From positions 1 to 25,045 of the forward strand of contig JBIQLO010000036.1 in NCBI GenBank assembly GCA_044464175.1: a DNA stretch of 25,045 nucleotides, read 5' to 3'. This document shows, in pieces, positions 23,543 to 25,045 of the stretch (position 1 is the stretch's first letter; the number at the start of each line of letters is the position of its first letter). The notes below the pieces were generated by a model that saw only the letters and a list, made by a program, of their open reading frames with translations, had not been told where the DNA came from and made no database searches. Source of the DNA: JBIQLO01 sp044464175. GTDB lineage: Bacteria > Planctomycetota > Phycisphaerae > Tepidisphaerales > Tepidisphaeraceae. The position numbers were made by a program, and so were the translations under genes.

Positions 23543-25045
23543 ATGCGCACACATCCCAATGACCCTCAAACAGGCTTCCCGCCTGTCGTTCCGGCTCGTT
23601 CCCCAAGCCTGAAGGCGGCCTCCGCCTTGCCAAACCGCCGCCGCCCCCCTGGGAGGCCTCAACGCCCACACCCGGTATCCGCACGCCCGAATCGGGGCAT
23701 GATTCTGATTGTCGTCGTCGTCCTCCTGACGCTCCTGGCCCTGATGGGAACCGCCTTTATCGGTTCCGCAGGCTCCAACCGCTACGCCGCCCGGCTAAGC
23801 ACCGTCGGCGCGCAGCAAGACCTCTTGATGGATGGCGTCAAAAACCTCGCCGACGCATACGTCGTCAATGGCCTCTTCGACACCGCCACCAACCCCGCCA
23901 CCCCCCTCTACCGCCCCCTCACCTCCGCCATCGCCAATTACCACGACTACACCTCCGCCACGGGCACGCCCAGTTCCGGCGCCGCCCCGCGCGATGGTTA
24001 CCTGGCCGAACGCATTCCGGCGCTCCAGCAGGATGTGGCCTCCGCCTACGACGCAACGACCACCTACAGCGCCGGAAGCATTGTAATTGATGGCGGTTAC
24101 TATATTTCCCGGCAGGATAACAATCTGGGACATGTCACCTCCGACGCCACGTGGTGGCTCCCCTCGCCCTATTCCGCCACCACGCCGCTATGGCCGGCCA
24201 TTTCCGCGCCGCTGGGACCCACAGGCGCCAAATTTGAAGACCCCTCCCGCGCCGCCGGGACCAGTCAATGGAACTACTTCCAAAATGTCTTCATAGGATC
24301 GAATTCCATCACCAACACCGACGGCACGACCTCGATTTATCCCGCCCTCAACGGATTGATCGCCGCCGACGCCGATGGCGACGGCATCGCCGACGCCGGC
24401 CTGGTCCGTCTCCCCATGAAGGACCTCGACGGCCTCACCTGGTACTACGGCATCCGCATCATCGACAACAACTCCGCCGTCAACGCCGCCATCGCATGGA
24501 AACCCTCCACCAGTTCCGATTCCCCGGCCGCCTCCGTCCCCGGCAATTTCTTCCCAACCAACATCGATCTGGACGGACTGCTCTATACCGGCATCAACGG
24601 CAACAACGCGCAAACGGAAATGGCCGCATGGAACACCTGGCGCTTTAACGCGGCGGGGTGGTCCACTTCTGCCGTCAATGACTCCGCCGCCACCCGTGGC
24701 GATTTCGCCTTTATCAGCGGCTATGACCAGCTCTGGTCGCAATTGGGCCGTCGCCTGGACAATCCCGGCTATGACACGGCCGCCGCCCGTTTTCAGGCCG
24801 CTTCCCGCAGCGATCAGATCAACCTCGCCCACGGCTTCGCCATCAAAGGCCCTTCCCCTTCCAATATGGAATTGCTCCTGGGCGACTCCCTGTACAATGC
24901 CGCGACCAGCCTCGCCCCCTCCGCTCCCTACGCCCCCAACCAGGTCGCCACGTGGTTCAGCGCGCTGTTCGACTACGCCACGGCCGGCACATACCACACC
25001 CCCCGCCCCCTCCTGGTGTCGCGCAATCCCGTCATGAACACCATT
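23543..25045 (+). CDS. Second GspK-like giant pseudopilin, 3'-truncated by the window
   Basis: A paralogue of the preceding gene, running off the window end after 501 codons without a stop. The ATG at 23543 has GAGGAAG close upstream. A long leader of about 53 residues holds two palindromes. It ends at PNRG/MILIVVVVLLTLLALMGTAFIGS, again without Glu5. The body aligns with the first K-like protein along its whole visible length: DLLMDGVKNLADAYVVNGLFDT, the CBM5/12-like YDATTTYSAGSIVIDGGYY, WPAISAPLGPTGAKF, DADGDGIADAGLVRLPMKDLDGLTWYYGIRIIDNNSAVN, RGDFAFISGYDQLWSQLGRRLDNP and PRPLLVSRNPVMN. The lamin-tail and helix-hairpin-helix parts lie beyond the window. It clearly arose by tandem duplication. 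Confidence 0.85.
   Translation, partial: MRTHPNDPQTGFPPVVPARSPSLKAASALPNRRRPPGRPQRPHPVSARPNRGMILIVVVVLLTLLALMGTAFIGSAGSNRYAARLSTVGAQQDLLMDGVKNLADAYVVNGLFDTATNPATPLYRPLTSAIANYHDYTSATGTPSSGAAPRDGYLAERIPALQQDVASAYDATTTYSAGSIVIDGGYYISRQDNNLGHVTSDATWWLPSPYSATTPLWPAISAPLGPTGAKFEDPSRAAGTSQWNYFQNVFIGSNSITNTDGTTSIYPALNGLIAADADGDGIADAGLVRLPMKDLDGLTWYYGIRIIDNNSAVNAAIAWKPSTSSDSPAASVPGNFFPTNIDLDGLLYTGINGNNAQTEMAAWNTWRFNAAGWSTSAVNDSAATRGDFAFISGYDQLWSQLGRRLDNPGYDTAAARFQAASRSDQINLAHGFAIKGPSPSNMELLLGDSLYNAATSLAPSAPYAPNQVATWFSALFDYATAGTYHTPRPLLVSRNPVMNTI
23570..23586. repeat. Palindromic repeat ACAGGC-type, copy 2, in a prepilin leader
   Basis: ACAGGCTTCCCGCCTGT; stem ACAGGC / GCCTGT with the 5-nt loop TTCCC. 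Its reverse complement matches the core of the sequence at 11791-11808. It lies inside the leader of the second K-like protein. Confidence 0.6.
23612..23628. repeat. Second palindrome in the same leader
   Basis: AAGGCGG-CCT-CCGCCTT, a perfect 7-bp stem with a 3-nt loop, 25 bp after the ACAGGC palindrome and inside the same leader-peptide coding region. Confidence 0.6.

Overview
The window reads as GC-rich chromosomal DNA from a planctomycete, most likely of the Phycisphaerae type. This is an inference from gene content: many long-leader pseudopilins, a secreted glycosidase operon carrying an H-X9-DG-type prepilin-like protein, and a GspF/GspG-to-GspK cluster with oversized K-like proteins. 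No rRNA or tRNA gene, CRISPR array or transposase was seen.

Left part (1-2227). The window opens inside atpG (F1 ATP synthase gamma subunit; the 5' end lies outside). Next on the same strand is a short membrane protein of the low-affinity iron permease family. Two small uncharacterised genes on the minus strand follow, one with a clear Shine-Dalgarno sequence and one proline-rich with PRR repeats.

Minus-strand block (2228-10361). In transcription order this is oligoendopeptidase F, then a promoter with an overlapping perfect palindrome, a LacI-family regulator, a prepilin-like protein with a modified H-X9-DG tail, and a 1450-residue secreted multidomain protein that looks like a glycoside hydrolase with a C-terminal CBM9-like domain. 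The last three form a tight operon. The palindrome sits on the -10 box of its promoter, so the regulator probably represses itself and the glycosidase together.

Middle (10362-11976). A gene-poor 500-bp stretch with short dispersed repeats precedes a secreted TraB/GumN-like protein. A 223-bp gap follows, with a palindromic repeat and a consensus -10 box.

Right part (11977-25045, the end). This is one long plus-strand operon for a type II secretion or type IV pilus-like machine. It encodes a GspF inner-membrane protein, four GspG-like pseudopilins, one H-like, one I/PilV-like, one J/PilW-like, and two giant paralogous K-like proteins, the second cut by the window end. Most junctions are 1-4 nt overlaps or only a few bases. 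The first K-like protein carries an apparent lamin-tail domain and a CBM5/12-like motif before the canonical GspK helix-hairpin-helix region. No GspE, GspD, GspC/L/M or prepilin peptidase is in view.

The most unusual non-coding signals are in this operon. A 50-nt repeat with conserved stems and variable loops sits in opposite orientations inside the leader peptides of two adjacent pseudopilins. Octamer tandem repeats and other palindromes occur in other pseudopilin leaders. A long near-perfect hairpin lies between gspF and the first pseudopilin gene. A 26-codon leader ORF with a strong ribosome site is coupled by ATGA to the fourth pseudopilin.
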